A stretch of 64,000 nt of DNA from Thermomucor indicae-seudaticae. Lineage: Eukaryota; Mucoromycota; Mucoromycetes; Mucorales; Lichtheimiaceae. Location: assembly GCA_000787465.1 (NCBI GenBank), contig JSYX01000055.1, positions 1 to 64,000 on the forward strand. The letters run 5' to 3'. The notes under the pieces are model-generated. The model searched no databases. It was not told the origin of the DNA and was given only the letters and a program-made list of their open reading frames with translations. Position numbers and translations under genes: made by a program. Of this stretch, positions 31,001 through 43,526 are shown piece after piece; position 1 is the first letter of the stretch, and the number at the start of each line of letters is the position of its first letter.

Positions 31001-33867
31001 GACTTGCCGTTCAGGTCGATACTGAAAAGGCTCTGGAGTTATATCACGAGGCGACTCGGCTTGGAGCATCAGTGTAAGTAAAACACGGGTCATCTACATG
31101 GTAACATTTGTTAACTTTTTCGAACAGTGGTCCGTTTGCCGCAGCGCAGCTGTATCATTCGCTTGGTCGTTTTGAAGAGGCCTTCACTCAGTATAAGATC
31201 GCTGCTCAGGACTCCAGTCTCGCAAATTCCCGGATTGGACGCACTTCAAAGTATATGGTAGCACGTTACGTGTTAAGCTATGTCCCATCGCCTTCGCAAG
31301 ACCAAGACGGAGAGATAACAACATTAAGTCCTGACCTCTTGGAAGGCATGACCACCCAAGACGCGTTCCAGATCCTGTTTGACTTGGCAAACAAGGACGA
31401 ATTTGAAGCCGCCTTCTTCTGGCTAGGTACTGCATGGACAACACTTGCATATCTCAACTTTTCTAACATCCATGTGGTCAATCCTCAGGCGAATGCTACA
31501 GGACAGGAAACGGTGTTGATATCGATCTTGAAAAAGCTTTTCAATGGTACCGACGAGCTGCAGATGAAGCCAAGGATGTAGAAGCTATGGTCAAGATTGC
31601 CGCGATGCTTGAACAAGGAGAAGGGACGAACCGAAACCTCGTGTTGGCTTTCAGATATTATCAATACAGCGCTGAGCAAGGTCATCCAGAGGGTCAGCAT
31701 AAAATGGGTAAGTACGGCTTCTATTTGCCAGTTGTTGCTAAATGCATAAGCTGATTGTCCGTTCAAGGCATGGCTCATTGGCGCGGCTTGTTCAATGTGC
31801 CAATCAATTTGGGTGAAGCCGTCGTATGGTTTACCAAGGCCGCAACAAAGTACGCAGCCAGCAGCTGGGCTTTAGGACAGATGGCGTTGGAAAATGGTGA
31901 CCAGGACGTGGCCATAGAATGGTGGCAGAAAGCGATTGCTCGTGGACATGTTCCATCGATGCGTGCATTGGCAAGCTTGCTTGTTCAATCATCCGGTGAT
32001 TTGCTCCCGAATAATAAGAGCCTCGAGTGTGCCATGGATCTGCTTGCTGAGGCCGTCCGTTCTGGCGATGCCGAATCCCTTGTACTTGTTGGTCAGCTAC
32101 ACCAAGCGGGTGCGATCGCGATGAAGCCGAAGGATAGTCCAAAGAAACTCACGGCAGAAGCAGAAGACGAGGATGAAGAAGCTGAGATGATACTTCAGAA
32201 GCAGCGAGAACAGCAAGAGCTCGCGACGCGATGCTTTCAACAAGCCGCGGCAATGGGGAACGTAGAAGGGATGTTCTTGGCAGCCCAGTCTTGGCACGCC
32301 CAACAGCAATTTGCAGCCGCTCTTGAATACTACGAGCGTGCCGCGGCTTGTGGTCATGCCTTGTCTCGTGTCATGCGTGCTCGATACCGAATTGCTGGTC
32401 TCGCCGGTATCCCTGCTGATCCCGAAGCTGGATATCAGGTAAAGAACTCAATGCCATGCTGATTATCGAAGATGTCTCATATTTGCCAATGAAATGACTC
32501 ACAGGAGCTTCTGGAGTGTGCCAAAAACGAAAACTGTGTCGATGCCTACAACTCGCTTGGGCAATGCCATGAACTTGGTCTGGGTACCGTTCAAGACGAC
32601 AGATTGGCCCTCGAATGGTATCTTCGTTCTGCTGAAGCGACCCAGGACGCTGAAGCCATGTTCCGTATCGGTCAAATGCACGCCCAAGGACGTGTCCCCT
32701 CCGAACAGCTAGATGACGAACATCACAAGGACATGGAAGCTATGCAATGGTACCAATTCGCGTGTGAATCATGCAATCATCCGCGCGCTCATTACTACCT
32801 TGGCCTGTATCATTTACGAGGCATCACTCACGAATCACGAATTCTATTGCCACCAGATCCTTCTCGTGCCATTCATCATTTCCGTCAAGCAGCCGAACAA
32901 AATGACCGCGACTCCATGTTTGAACTTGGGCAACTTTTGCTCGTCAATATAGAGACTGCAGACGAGGCGGTGGATTGGTTAGAACGTTCAGCTCAACTGG
33001 GATGTGCCGATGCTCAGCGTGAACTGGGCCGTCTATGTCATTTAGGACATCACCCGAGTGTGCCTCAGGATTTCGAGAAAGCGTACGACTACTTTTGCCG
33101 CGCAGCTCAGCAAGGTGACAAAGTTTCCAGCTTATTCATTGGCAGTTATCACGAGCATGGCATCCATGTACCGCCAAACCTCGAGTTGGCAAGAGAATGG
33201 TATGAAATCGCTGTAAAGTTAGGACAATCGTCCTCGACATCAGCTGCAAGTAAAGCCGGCCCTACCACTGACACTAGCGAAGGCTGGTGGCTCGCAGAGT
33301 TTGCTCTGGCACGACTTTTGCATCAGCAAACAGAGACAATGCCAGAGGCTTATCGGCTCTTCAAGGCTGCACACGATCATGCGCCCTCTGATCAAAAGAC
33401 GGCTGCCGCGATCATGCTATGTCGATACCAACTTTACGGATGGGGCAACGTTCCGGCACGGCCTGCTGAAGCGGCGTCCACCTTGATAGAATTGGCTGAA
33501 GCAGGCGAGCACAGGGTCTTCTTCCAAGTTGCCCAGTGCTATGATCTTGGGCTGGGAGTCGCTCTGGATCGAGAACAGGCATTCGTATGGTATAATCGTC
33601 ATGTGACGTACTACCAAACTCGGATCGAAGAACAAGACGATGAAGATTGGATGGACGAAGAAGAACAGTTGAACTTTGCGGAGGCACTGTTCCGTTTGGC
33701 GGTCTTCCATAAGCATGGCTGGGCCGTTCCAGCGGATCCCGCCAAAGCTGCTCACTTTTACCATCTTGCAGCAGAACGAGGTACGTAAACCACTCACTCA
33801 TCACTAGGTGGTCATAACTCATGGGAACACGTTAGGTTACCACACTGCCACTCAAAACGGTCCTTAA
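28087..33867 (+). CDS. Giant Sel1-like repeat protein with N-myristoylation signal
   Basis: ATG at 28087 starts MGNQHSRL, a textbook Gly2-x3-Ser6 myristoylation site, followed by a low-complexity Ser/Arg-rich region of about 200 residues. The remainder, roughly 1,500 residues over about ten exons, is built of Sel1-type helical repeats (A-x2-LG-x-Y-x2-G pattern), for example AHYRLGELYFKGQGVPEDTA, GVYYEKGIDVDKDLELAKKF, ARYHLHGWAGVPRDPSTAF, SLGLYYAKGLGGIRVDTNRA, ELGVLYDAGIGVTQNHAKAF and FRLAVFHKHGWAVPADPAKA. The last intron (gtacgt to cacgttag) gives a tail GYHTATQNGP and TAA at 33865-33867. Such proteins scaffold membrane or cell-wall complexes (fungal Skt5/Chs4 is a smaller relative). Membrane attachment is inferred from the N-terminus. 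Confidence 0.85.
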
Positions 33868-36040
33868 CTTTTGCTTTACCTGAATGCTATCTATTGCAAC
33901 TTGTTACCCTTCCTTTTGCAATCCCATTTTATGTATCTTTTTTTCATTTCTTTTTGTTTTGCTTTCTCTTTGTATATATATTATAGTCTGCCATATTATA
34001 TGCTTTTCTTGTTTCCAATATCTTGTACTATTTGCCAACAACCATTTCTATGCATCATCCCGTGCAATATTTCCTGATAAAACACATAAAGTAGCAATTA
34101 AAGATTACTAAGGCCTTTCCAGGTACTTATTGTCACAGCCGGACTAATATAGTGCTGGTTTCGCAAGATTTGCTAAGGGGCTTGAAATGACGGTTGTTTG
34201 TGGTACGCGTGCGCGTCAATTGCGCGGGGTATGATACCAGTGCTGTATATCAAGGTTGGATAAGGACATTAGTCATGCTATCGACCTCATATTTGGACCA
34301 TAAGATGGTTCCAAGCCAGAACGAGTCATTTTAGACATGGTATGTTTCTGGTCCACCCCAAGCGCTTTTATATGGATGCTAAATCGAAGACTTTTCCGTG
34401 TGCTGGGTCCCCGGGCGTCTATCCATGCTGTTTGAGAAACTTAGACCTTAAAGGTATATGTTTATTTGCTACTTTGGCACAGCCCAGAAGACATGCGAAG
34501 CACATCCGATGGAGATATTCTGAGACAAAACGTCTGCTTGATGCCATTCGTAGTACTTGAGCAGCAACTTTCGTCCTTCGCGTCTGACGAATTCAATGGC
34601 GCCAAATTCTCGGGATGACAAGCCGTAATCACTAGGGACACGTTTTCATCAAACTTTACCACCTTGAATATCCCTAGATTGCATCACAAAGCAGCGGGAG
34701 TTGACTGAAATGGCAATTATGCGTGGTAGGCGCCAATAAAGGTGCACAACAATGCGTGGAAGCCAGTGCCAATATTGGGCTGTCGTAGGAACGTATTTCT
34801 CTCTGAATCCCCACAAAGCAATTTGCGAAACAAAGAATAGGTGCTTCGCAATATTCATATCATTTATCGTCATGCTACAGATAATGGATGTTCTTCTTTG
34901 TTGGCACGCTGAAGTTACCTCGAAAAAGCATAACGTTTGTTTGCAATGGACGCGGTTCCGTACGGAACCTTGGCGCTGCGGCGACAATCAAGAATCGGAA
35001 AATTCACTGTTTGGATGGATATTTTGCCCAACCATAACGCTAAACAGCACCCTAGACAGATATAGACTTGCTTGAGATTTTGCATCTAAAAGGCAAACAT
35101 CGAGGGGTGCAGGCAAATGAGGCGCAAGCTTTTCTTTATGAAAAGCGTCGTGACATTTTCCCGATTTGAACTATAAACGCCCGACAGGACGCATCCCACA
35201 CAAAGAGCGACTAGAACGAGGTTTCTGTTAGCACGTGCCAAGATCAGATTAGACGATGAAGATCGTTTCGAGTTTCAAAAATGTGACCCCGTTCTTGTCA
35301 TTCCAGCTTCTGATGAAGCCAAGCCGTGTCGTCATGCTCTGATATACAAGGGAAAAACGTGAATTGACAAGCAAAACAAGCTCAGCCCCATGTAAGACGA
35401 ATACCCGGGATAGCGCGGCAAACGCATCTCGATCACCGGCGTGCGTGTTTTCTTTTCATTAAAACCACCTAGGAGGTGAAAACGTTCTCCAAAACGATTT
35501 CCATTATACATTCGTTGTTGTTGATCAAACTTGTTCGATGGCTGACAAGGGCAAAACTCCCTGATTCATGACCATCGGTCCATTTCATACTATAATGGTA
35601 ATAACTTGTACGCCCCATTCAATCCAAACGGAGAAAGCTCGAGCGCCAAGTGATCTGAGCGCCAGATAGACGGGGAAGAATGTTCTTTTGCAAATGCCCT
35701 TCTTTAGACACTTAACCATGGCATTGCTAAAGATATCAATTATTAAACGCCTAAAATCCGTCGTTGTGGCGAGGTTTGGGCTCATGGAAGGAGGGGAAGG
35801 GCTTGCCGTAAATGCAGTGTAACACGGCCAAGATCGCAATAGACCTGATTGCTGCGCGCTCTTAAGGAAAAACCTTATACTGGGCTATAGCTCAGCCATT
35901 AGGTAATCTATGGGTTGCGCAGTTCAACGTGCTATGGAAACCTTCGATTAGTTACTCTGCTATGACGAAAAAATTTTCGTGTAAGGTGTGTTTGAAATCC
36001 CGCGTTGCCAGACAGTAAAAAGGGACGACAGGGCAAAAAG
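33868..36040. other. Long intergenic region, no gene supported
   Basis: About 2.2 kb between two plus-strand genes. The first 200 bases are T-rich 3' DNA. Short frames at 34.3-35.1 and 35.6-35.8 kb show no family signal. No repeat or RNA gene was identified. Confidence 0.45.
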
Positions 36041-36050
36041 CTATATATAG
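36041..36050 (+). promoter_or_regulatory. TATA box of the WWE gene
   Basis: ctatatatag, 63-72 bases before the ATG at 36113, followed by a CT-rich 5' region. Confidence 0.65.
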
Positions 36051-36112
36051 GGTCCAATGTCGGGGCACGGCCCCCAATCCTCTAGCTCTTTCTTTGGTCT
36101 TCTACAAAGAGA

Positions 36113-37036
36113 ATGGTGTTTTCAATTCGTAAAATCTTAAAACGAGGTGCTGGAAAGAAGAATGCGAAAGCGCAAGCCAGACGTCAGTCGCCTTCTATGT
36201 CGATGGCTTCACTATCCACCAGTTCAAGCAATTCTTCGCCACCTACTCCAACAGCATTGGGACCCGTCATCCGTGAATCGCGTGGCATTTTTCGCACATT
36301 AGAGCCTGTATGGTACTATCACCGCTCTGTCTTGGGAAACGCGCTGACTGGCATCAATAATGGAGGGGATGATGATGATGCATGGATTCCTTTCGACGCC
36401 CATTGTCAGAACACGCTTGAAGTCGCTTTTAATCAGAATCGAGCCTTTTGTCAACTGGGATCCAGCTCTCTCGGACCATCCGTCACAATCGCGTTTGTTC
36501 CTGAAGCTTCTGAACGACCTACTACCACACGGACATGTCAGCGACGCCCTGTAACCATGATGGTGCCATCATCCCAAGCAAACAATCCAATGACACCATC
36601 GCCATCGCCTACACTTATTCTGAACAAGGCGGTGCGGCGTGTGGTGGCTCCTGCATGGTGGTATGAGCAAGATTCTCCAGATGGCACCAAAGGAATGTGC
36701 CGTTTCGACTACAAGAACCAGGCTCGTCTTGAAGCCTTATCAGACGACGAGGAACGCTCAAAGTTCACCCTGACCGACCAGTCATTCCCGTACCCCTTTA
36801 CGGTTGTCTTGGATACCACAAAATCGCGCCAGCAAAAGGAAGAATGGCGAGGTTTCATGCATCTTGATATCCCTGTCATGCCTCATTATACAACTAGCCC
36901 GCAACCCTATCTTGTAACAGACGAACCCACGTACAATCAAGCGTCCATGAATTCCTACTACTACTACTTCAGCAACAAGGAGGTTGCGGATGACGAGTGG
37001 CCCATGGAGCCCATAATTCGAAGATTCTCTATCTAA
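36113..37036 (+). CDS. Protein with two WWE-like domains
   Basis: Single-exon gene, 307 residues. The N-terminus is basic (RKILKRGAGKKNAKAQARR), then a Ser/Thr/Pro linker. Two segments follow the WWE pattern (W...Y/E...W or F-x-D...Q..LE..F...): EPVWYYHRSVLG ... AWIPFDAHCQNTLEVAFNQN around residues 60-130, and APAWWYEQDSPDG ... CRFDYKNQARLEALSDDEE around residues 185-245. WWE domains bind poly- or iso-ADP-ribose and usually sit next to PARP or E3 ligase domains; neither is visible here. The C-terminus is Tyr-rich and acidic. A role as an ADP-ribose reader or adaptor is inference; the domain call is from pattern recognition. Confidence 0.65.
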   Translation: MVFSIRKILKRGAGKKNAKAQARRQSPSMSMASLSTSSSNSSPPTPTALGPVIRESRGIFRTLEPVWYYHRSVLGNALTGINNGGDDDDAWIPFDAHCQNTLEVAFNQNRAFCQLGSSSLGPSVTIAFVPEASERPTTTRTCQRRPVTMMVPSSQANNPMTPSPSPTLILNKAVRRVVAPAWWYEQDSPDGTKGMCRFDYKNQARLEALSDDEERSKFTLTDQSFPYPFTVVLDTTKSRQQKEEWRGFMHLDIPVMPHYTTSPQPYLVTDEPTYNQASMNSYYYYFSNKEVADDEWPMEPIIRRFSI

Positions 37037-38582
37037 TAACGTTTTGCCATCCGACTGAATCACCCGTCTCAAATTTCCCTTTCGTTGCATCATACCAATC
37101 CCCTTTGCATGCACTCTGTTTCCCTGCATTTGCCTTTTTCTCTTAATTTGTACATATATATAACTATACCATTGTGTTTTCTGATGCATTACGTGCGTAT
37201 GCACAAAAGACTTGTTTTCCCGAATAAACCGGCTTGGCTCAGTGTAATCCTAATACTCATTGTTTGTTTCATGAAGTCGGGGATATAACGGTCTGCTCGT
37301 CACAATGTGCAAATGCAGCAGTTCGATTCGCTGTTGAGAAGTAGAACAAATTCGGGGCGGCCCGTTACACCCGAAAATGAGGTTGTACAATGGCCGTTTG
37401 TTATCTTTAGATCGAAGATGACAAATCTTTTTCCACTTGTCAGTGCGCGATAAGACGCGTTTGACAAGACGTTTCAAGATCATTATGGTTGCTGTACGGA
37501 AAGCTATACGCGAATTATACTTACTAGGCTGTTTGCGTGGTTAGAGTTAGCTTTTCTATTTGTTCCGCTGACAATGGGTTCATTGGCGATTACGTGCATA
37601 GGTGCTCAGCCACTCTTTAGTTCGTTCAAATGGCACATCGCGTCTGTCAGCGCAAACGCATCATTCTACTATTGCCCGACGCACTGTTATTATTCAACGG
37701 GTTAGAAGAGCCAGTATGACTGAACGGCAAAGAGCCAGTTAAAAATAATCGAAAATATGTTTCCTAAATATGGATATTTGTTGAATTTTTCCCGAGTCTA
37801 TCATGTTATCTTGTTCGCGAACAGTCTACTTCGGGTCTAGAAAGCAAGCACGTTAAACAAAGGAGGCGTGATGTCATGGTCTATAAGGAAGCCTTAATGG
37901 GGCACCGTTTTCATAAAGGATGTAGATAACAATTGTCTTTATGGTATGCTAGCAAGCGTTTGTTATAATTGTAATTGAAAGTCGCGAGTTAGTGGCGCTC
38001 TGTTGTTCAACGAGGAGACAAAATCAGGACGTAAGAAGCTGACAAAATTACGATCCACGTGTCTTGAAGATCGGCGTGTCATGGACGCGTCATTGCTTTA
38101 TGTTTCTGAGGTTGGCCAACAAAGCTATGTTATCGACCATGTAGACACATTACGGCCTGCGCGTCCCTGTCAACAGCCATCGATATGTCCCCATTTTTTA
38201 TGTCTTCCAGCGCAAACTTGTCTTTACAGTTGGCGGAACATATATTTAGAGTAGCGCAAACGCCCAATCAATAAACAGTATGTGTGGGCTGGTTACGGTA
38301 TAGGGTTCTAGTTAATGACAGAGGTATTCGCGACATGGTTCATGGATCTGAGGAAGCCCGGAAACACATATCGATTCTCTGTTTCATATCGTAGAACTCA
38401 TGAATTCTGTTTCATCTCGGCGTGGCCTGTAATACCTGTGCAGACACAGTCGTCCTACAAGTCTTCGGCGACATACAAGCATCATATACATTGAACTTGG
38501 TACTATTGATGTTGGGCTGATAGCTGTAACCGTTCCATTTTAATCGCTTGGTGAGCGGACTTGCCTGATTTGAAACCTTCGT
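37037..38582. other. Intergenic, no gene supported
   Basis: About 1.5 kb between two plus-strand genes. Short frames near 37.25-37.48 kb (minus) and 38.0-38.25 kb (plus) have no recognisable product. It should contain the dus4 promoter. Confidence 0.45.
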
Positions 38583-39820
38583 ATGAGCCTCCAGAAGAAG
38601 ACGACGTTGCCAGAGGTCCTGGCATCCAAAAAACGAATCAATGTGTGCGCTCCGATGGTCCGGTATAGCAAGCTGCCTTTTCGGGAGCTAGTGCGCAAGT
38701 AAATATTACTGGCCTGATCTGAAATCACTAGGACCGTGTGTTCTGATTTGGCTTTCGTTTTTGCAGATACAATGTCGATGTGTGTTATACCCCAATGATT
38801 CTTGCCGACGTCTTCAAAAACTCTGATTTCGCTCGTGAATGCGATTTTACGACGAATGCCGCTGACGATCCTGTAGTTGTTCAGTTTGCAGCGAATAATG
38901 GAGCTGATTTGGCGGCCGCCGCCGAGCTGGTGGCGCCGTATGCGGGTGGCATTGGTATGTAAGCCAGAAAACTCGCACCGTTTTCCCTATGTTCATTCAT
39001 GGGCGACTGTCTGTGTCTGTATAGATATAAATTGTGGCTGTCCGCAACGATGGGCGTATCAGGAACGCATTGGTTCCTTTCTCATGACGGAACCGGAATT
39101 GGTTCGGGATATGATCCGTACAGTCAAAGGTCGAGTCGACATTCCTTGTAGCATCAAAATCCGAGTCCATCGTGACCTAAAGTAAGAGTCGAATGAAAAA
39201 GAGAGGGCACTTGATTGAAGTTTTGCTTATGCTTTCTTTATAGGGACACTTATGAATTCGTCAAGCGGGCCGAGGCAGTAGGCGTTGATTTTCTGACGGT
39301 GCACGGCCGCACAAGGCACCAAAAGTCAACGGAACCCGTCAATTATGAGGCCATCAAGCTAGTCAAAGAGTCTGTCGGTGTCCCAGTGATAGCCAATGGC
39401 AGCATATTTTCACTACAAGATGCTGAGGAGATGTATGCTAAAACAGGCGTAGATGGTAGGAAGTGGAGAAAGAGCACTTGAAAAGGTTCAAAGGCTGACA
39501 GTTGCGAAAGGGGTCATGTCCGCACGAGGGTTACTACAAAATCCCGCGTTTTTTGCTGGATACGAACACACACCTTGGGAATGCATTGAGGTATGATCTT
39601 TGATATGTGCGTCAACGTACGTTAAACTTACAAGCAAATCTTGTAGGAATACGTTCGGCTTGCACTTGGTTACGGGACAAATCATTTCATTTTTCATCAT
39701 CATCTCATGTATATGTTTGAGGATCTGATGAGCAAGGCAGAGCGCAAGTCCTTCAACACATTGTCTAGTATACCGGCCATTTTAGATCACCTAGAGAACT
39801 ACTGGGGATTGAGTGTATAG
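38583..39820 (+). CDS. dus4: tRNA-dihydrouridine synthase 4-like
   Basis: A flavoenzyme reducing uridine to dihydrouridine in the tRNA D-loop (Dus4 modifies U20a/U20b in yeast). ATG at 38583 gives MSLQKKTTLPEVL, then NVCAPMVRYSKLPFRELVRK, YNVDVCYTPMILADVF, VVVQFAANNGADLAAAAELV, DINCGCPQRWAYQERIGSFL (catalytic Cys in NCGCP), CSIKIRVHRDL, FLTVHGRTRHQKSTEPVNYE (His and Arg for flavin/tRNA), VPVIANGSIFSL and VMSARGLLQNPAFF. Six exons; the last ends LENYWGLSV and TAG at 39818-39820. The intron before VMSARG has donor G|gtaggaag and acceptor gcgaaag. The order of all motifs matches the family. Confidence 0.93.
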
Positions 39821-40091
39821 TTCCATTGTTTATCACTTACAAGCATATCTTTATATGCATCATGTAATATAGTCAAATAAGAGATCAAGCAGTTTAGCAA
39901 CGAAGTGTTATATTATATACATTTCTCGAAACGGGCGCGTTTTGTTTTAGAAGCTTTTACAAGCTAACCACTCGTCAATGCAATAAGTTATGGTTGCTGA
40001 TGCAAAAATACTAGATACCCTACGATATCAAATGTCTATAGGAATGGATATACTGTACAAAAGGTTTAGAGTGATTTCTGGTCTTTGACCA

Positions 40092-41076
40092 TCAAGATCT
40101 CTTAGCCGTGATCTCAGCAACTCTGTTACTGATCGTCTGGAATATAGGAAAAAGATTGGATTTCTCGAACGAGTTGACGTAGGAGCCTTCACCATCCGTC
40201 TCCACCATCGTTGTGAAACTAGGATCAATCGGAACACGGCCGAGAAACTCGATGCCGAACTCATTTGCCATAGACTCTCCACCACCAGTCGCAAAAATAT
40301 TGGTGCATTCCTTTTACTGAATTTAGTCGAGGACCCTCCAAATATAAAGCTTGGAATGAGCACTTACTGAACAATGGGGGCATACGAACCCGCTCATATT
40401 TTCTACAACGCCAAGGATCGGTAACTTGACTTTGCGGCAGAAGGACAGCTCTTTGCGCACATCAGCAATAGCTACTCCTTGCGGTGTGGTGACAATAACT
40501 GCGCCGTCCGGTTCATAACCTTTAAGGAACTCGATGATCGAAATATGTTCGTCCGAAGTGCCGGGAGGTGTGTCAACCAGCAAGTAATCCAATTCTCCCC
40601 AACAAACGTCCTGAAGGAACTGTTTGATCATGGCTAAAGAGGACTAAAAGCTTTAGGAAGGACAGCACGTATAAGCCCAAATAGCAAAAACTCTTGCCTG
40701 TCTTTTTAGGTCCTCGCCATACTACAGAGTCGTTCTTGTTGCTCAATAAGAAGCCGATCGACATGCAGGCCAAGTTTTGTTGTTCGTCGGCATAAACGGG
40801 AACCCAACTAGTCATTGCAACCGTTAGCAATCGATGGACAACCCGTGGTCTAAAACAAACGTACCCTTGCGAAGCTTGGTGCACTTGACGACCCTCAAGA
40901 CCAAGCATGCGCGGAATGCTCGGTCCCGTAAGATCAATGTCCAGCACCCCGACTTTATACCCTTGGTGCTTAAGACTGAGTGCGAGCTGTGTGGTCACTG
41001 AAGACTTGCCGACACCGCCTTTGCCCGAAAGAACAAGCACAATGTGCTTAATCTTGGATAGATTCGTCTCGGCCAT
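40092..41076 (-). CDS. cfd1: Cytosolic Fe-S cluster assembly factor Cfd1 (NUBP2)
   Basis: A Mrp/NBP35-type scaffold ATPase; with Nbp35 it assembles 4Fe-4S clusters in the cytosol. Start ATG at 41074-41076: [20 protein letters not shown]. It has the deviant Walker A GKGGVGKS, then [38 protein letters not shown], the Walker B-like [16 protein letters not shown], and the cluster-binding CPHC split by an intron, followed by [20 protein letters not shown]. The C-terminus is [13 protein letters not shown]. The short N-terminus without a four-Cys ferredoxin motif distinguishes it from Nbp35. Tail-to-tail with dus4, and divergent from the Ariadne gene at 41369. Confidence 0.93.
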
Positions 41077-41368
41077 TTGAAAGATGTGAAGCAGGTAGTA
41101 AAAGAGTTTAAAGTAAAGGATTACAAATCGGCCGCTGGAGTTACAAAATAAGCTCGACAACAGGCAGTTATTGTAGAGCTGAATATGCTTGAGCCATAAC
41201 GCAGGAACGTCTAGCAGCTCGATAGCGGATAAACTAGCATCAGAATAACGACCATGTCCTTAGAACTTGGATAGTTTTGTGTCAAAGCGGACTGTGCACA
41301 CAGCCCATCAATGCTTGGACAAACCCTTTTGCCTTTTTCGTTAGTTTCCACTCTCTCACTTTATCCTG

Positions 41369-43444
41369 ATGGCATCAAGTAGCGACGAAGATTCATTCAA
41401 CGTGGTATTTAACTTGCAGCAACTTTAATTGCTTTCCCAGTGTGCTCATTATACTTGCTGCTTGAGGACACGGTCGAGGATTCCACTGATGCCCTCTTTG
41501 GTGATTCTGACTATGCATCGGGTATGTCCACGAAAAGGCCGTGTAGACAGCCAGCTATAACATATCAGCAGATCTCTCATGTCGAGTTGGGTCGCTTTCT
41601 TCACTTTTTCAACAGAGGAGCAGAATGCATATCTCGATGACGAAATCAGTGAACAGGAATCGCAATCCAAGTATTATGAAGTTGACTATATTACCCACAG
41701 CGTAGACAATCTACAAAAGACACAGGAGGAGCATATCGATCAAGTATCTGCCATTTTAGGTAAACCATATAAATCTTTACTTTTTGGTTTTATGCAACAA
41801 GGAACAGACCAGGGACGGATTTTGCGTTAGGTTTACCAACACAGGATGCAGCGACATTATTACGCTTCTTTGAGTGGAACAAAGAGAAGCTCTTTGAACG
41901 GTATATGGAGGCACCCGACAAAGTACGAGAATCAGCTGGGCTGTCCTCGGCAGCTAACGTGGATTCCGACGAACCGCCGACGTTACCTGCAAAGCGTGTC
42001 CGAAAGGGTTTCACTTGTGGGATCTGTTTCGAAGACGACCCCGATTTGTTAACAGCGGGCCTGGCCTGCGGTCATCGCTATTGTACCACATGTTACGATC
42101 AGTATCTTAAGCAGAAGATCTGGGATGAAGGCGAGAGTCGCCGTATACGATGTCCTGCAGAAAAATGCAATATGATCGTGGACCAAAAAATGGTTGGCCA
42201 AATTGTGGATGCTTCAACAAAAGAGAGGTAAGATTCTTCATCCTTGATAACTTGTATGGGGTTGCAGCTAAAGAGTTGAATACAGATACTGGACCTTGCT
42301 GAATAAGACCTTTGTGGATGATAATGACGCTTTTCGATGGTGCCCGTCGCCAGGTTGTGAATACGCGATCGAATGTCATATACCCCACACCTCTTTATCC
42401 TCGACAGTACCAACCGTGCAATGTAATTGCGGGCATCGCTTCTGCTTCGCGTGCGGCTTACCAGATCATCAGGTACAACCGACAAGACTGATATTTCATT
42501 GAGAGCCATACTAACTATCGTGAGTTTAAAGCCGGCTATCTGCATTATTGTAAAGAACTGGATACAGAAATGCAAAGAGGATTCTGAGACTGCTTCTTGG
42601 ATATCAAAGCATACAAAAGACTGCCCTAAATGCCAATCCCCAATAGAAAAGAACGGTGGTTGTAACCATATGACGTGCAAAAAATGTCTCTATGAATTCT
42701 GCTGGGTCTGCATGGGTAGGTCGACAGCATCTGTATTTTCCATACTGTTTTACCGACATGTAGTTTCTAAAACATTAGGATCATGGGCTAACCACCGAAG
42801 CTCTTACTATGCTTGCAACCGATTTGACGAGAGTGACAGCTCTAATAATAAACGTAACCAGGCAAATTCTCGAGCGACTCTCGAGCGCTATCTGCATGTG
42901 GGTCTGTTTATTAGAGATACAATTTCCTGTCGCACTGACCACGACCCTATTATAGTACTATAACCGATTCGTTAACCATGAACAATCCGCAAAGCTTGAC
43001 CAGCAACTTTACGAGAGGGCTGAAAAGAAGATGGAAGATATTCAACAGACAAGCGAGCTTTCGTGGATCGAAGTGCAGTTCTTGAAAAAGGCAGTAGACG
43101 TTACGGTTCAATGCCGGACAACACTTCAGTGGTCATATGCTTTCGCATATTATCTTCAAAGAGATCACCAAACAGAAATATTTGAGGTAATAAAACATCG
43201 TGTCAATCCAAAGAGTCCCAAGTTTAACCAGTATGTTTATTAACAGGACAATCAGAGAGATCTGGAAATGGCCACAGAGCACTTATCCGAACTCTTGGAT
43301 AAACCTATTGAAGCAACGAATATTGCCGAACATCGCCAGAATATACTGGATAAGAGTATTTACGTAAAGCAACGGCGAGATGTTCTCCTTGACGATACTC
43401 TGAAGGGACTACAAGAGGGACGGTGGAAGTTCCACTACATTTGA
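41369..43444 (+). CDS. Ariadne-type RBR E3 ubiquitin ligase
   Basis: RING1-IBR-RING2 ligase of the Ariadne/HHARI group. Start at 41369 (MASSSDEDSFN), acidic N-terminus, then a UBA-like segment (VSAILGLPTQDAATLLRFFE). RING1: FTCGICFEDDPDLLTAGLAC, GHRYCTTCYDQYL, RIRCPAEKCNMIV. IBR: FRWCPSPGCEYAIEC, QCNCGHRFCFACG. RING2: CPKCQSPIEKNGGCNHMTCK, with the transthiolation Cys in GGCNHM and EFCWVCMG. The Ariadne domain follows (SWANHRSSYYACNRFDE, YNRFVNHEQSAKLDQQLYER, LKKAVDVTVQCRTTLQWSYA) and ends GRWKFHYI with TGA at 43442-43444. About nine exons. A typical length of around 510 residues. It probably works with neddylated cullin ligases, as known for HHARI. Confidence 0.92.
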
Positions 43445-43526
43445 GCAGCAGGAAATTTTGGGCAATTCAAAAGCAGCGTAAAATTTACAAAATCCCCAAT
43501 TAAAGTGAGCTTTTGCAAAAGAAAAG

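Noticed and set aside
30509..31093. 194-codon minus-strand frame
   Set aside because: Lies opposite Sel1-repeat exons whose repeat pattern is on the plus strand.
37085..37483. Short ORFs on both strands after the WWE gene
   Set aside because: No introns, motifs or promoter; composition is like surrounding intergenic DNA.
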